A stretch of DNA of 5,973 nucleotides from an uncultured Armatimonadota bacterium (lineage in GTDB: Bacteria; Armatimonadota; Armatimonadia; Armatimonadales; Armatimonadaceae). Positions 5,413 to 5,973 of the stretch are shown in pieces (positions within the stretch are counted from its first letter, which is position 1; every line of letters begins with the position of its first letter). The notes under the pieces are model-generated. The model did no database searches, was not told the DNA's origin, and saw nothing but the letters and a program-made list of their open reading frames with translations. The position numbers and the translations under genes were made by a program. The stretch covers positions 1-5,973 of the forward strand of contig CAIRTT010000253.1 of the NCBI GenBank assembly GCA_903881535.1. The letters run 5' to 3'.

Positions 5413-5973
5413 GAGAAGCTCACTTCCATCCGGGCGGTACACACGCCACTCGTGTACCCCGCCGGCCCAGCCCTTTTGCGCCTGAATGTTCAACCGCAGC
5501 GCATCGGTCGTGATCGCATCAAAGCGCACATGGACGTACTTATCGCCATCCGTTCCAAATGGATCCCGCGCCTTCACCGGAACCCATGCCCCATTGATAC
5601 GCGCATCCAATGACCAGCCAGCAGGCAGCCGGCACTCGCCGATGCCTGTGTCATCAAACCAATACACCCCAACCGAGCCAAGCTCGATTGCCTTGGGGAA
5701 TGTGTACTCAAGCCATTCCGCGGTGCCCTTGTGTGGCCAGTAGTGGTAGAAGGGATGGTTGTGATCAATGGACTTTGCTGGGTCCTTTTGGTCATTCACC
5801 GCCGCCGGGTTGGCACCAAAGCTTGTACGAACCTTGGCCATTTTCGCGATGGTCGGGAGGGCGGGAGCCTCTGCGGCATCGATAGAACCCGGCAGCCACA
5901 CGGCCATGCTGGATGCGCCCCGATTTGCCCATGTTGCATACGGGATACCCGTGAGCGTCAGGGACTCACCGAG
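5410..5973 (-). CDS. GH127-like glycoside hydrolase (putative beta-L-arabinofuranosidase), C-terminal part (partial)
   Basis: Only the last 187 residues are in the window; the frame is open to the right edge, so the catalytic barrel is not seen. Residues 6-28 (TLTGIPYATWANRG, then MAVWLP) match the end of GH127/DUF1680 proteins, which usually read IPYYAWANRG and M.VWLP. The rest (about 45-180) looks like a carbohydrate-binding beta-sandwich of the discoidin/F5-8C type: TAEWLEYTFP, VGVYWFDDTG, CRLPAGWSLD, and HEWRVY near the end. GH127 enzymes release beta-L-arabinofuranose from plant glycans and glycoproteins; that activity is assumed from family only. The gene is upstream of, and overlaps, the esterase gene in one operon. 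An internal ATG at 5905-5907 is codon 23 of the visible frame and is not the start, since the conserved motif begins before it. Confidence 0.8.
   Translation of the reverse strand, partial: LGESLTLTGIPYATWANRGASSMAVWLPGSIDAAEAPALPTIAKMAKVRTSFGANPAAVNDQKDPAKSIDHNHPFYHYWPHKGTAEWLEYTFPKAIELGSVGVYWFDDTGIGECRLPAGWSLDARINGAWVPVKARDPFGTDGDKYVHVRFDAITTDALRLNIQAQKGWAGGVHEWRVYRPDGSELL

Noticed and set aside
5410..5907. Stand-alone 165-residue protein starting at the ATG at 5905-5907
   Set aside because: The frame stays open to the window edge and the conserved IPYATWANRG motif lies before this ATG, so it is an internal Met of a larger GH127-like protein.
1..5973. CRISPR array, tRNA or rRNA gene, insertion sequence
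   Set aside because: No repeat-spacer pattern, cloverleaf-like segment, transposase motif or terminal inverted repeat was found by reading; almost all of the window is taken by the five genes.

Overview
The window looks like a piece of bacterial chromosome with five genes in three transcription blocks. It holds no RNA gene, mobile element or CRISPR array that I can see. Best guess at origin is a free-living bacterium of the Armatimonadota type. Planctomycetota, Verrucomicrobiota or a related group remain possible. The reasons are the secreted-polysaccharide gene pair on the right, the ABC exporter with a sensor-like plus zinc-ribbon N-terminus on the left, and start sites with little or no Shine-Dalgarno sequence. 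This placement is an inference from gene content, not a proven assignment.

Left block, minus strand (1-2190). A membrane-anchored class III nucleotide cyclase homologue with an outside-facing PASTA domain (919-2190) is followed after 37 nt by the N-terminal part of an ABC exporter half-transporter (1-881, cut by the window edge). The exporter carries about 165 residues ahead of its membrane domain, including a four-cysteine zinc ribbon. The two genes are close enough to be one operon.

Middle (2191-2492). A 302-nt divergent intergenic region is rich in short symmetric and repeated elements. They include a 10-bp perfect palindrome and a 13-bp dyad at the cyclase promoter, a 9-bp direct repeat, three TTGCA repeats spaced 11-12 bp, and a NrdR-box-like sequence just in front of nrdR.

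Plus-strand block (2493-3814). nrdR, the repressor of ribonucleotide reductase genes, is followed 5 nt later by prmC (hemK), the release-factor glutamine methyltransferase. Both are housekeeping genes and look intact.

Right block, minus strand (3836-5973), convergent with prmC. A truncated GH127-type glycosidase (putative beta-L-arabinofuranosidase, C-terminal part only) overlaps by one base (TAATG) the start of a secreted SGNH esterase of the sialate O-acetylesterase type. Together they suggest removal of arabinose side chains and acetyl groups from plant-type polysaccharide.

The most unusual items are the cyclase-TM-PASTA protein, which has the layout of a PknB-type receptor kinase but with a cyclase in place of the kinase and the usual transition-state Asn replaced by Ile, its pairing with a sensor-extended ABC exporter, and the likely autoregulatory NrdR site.
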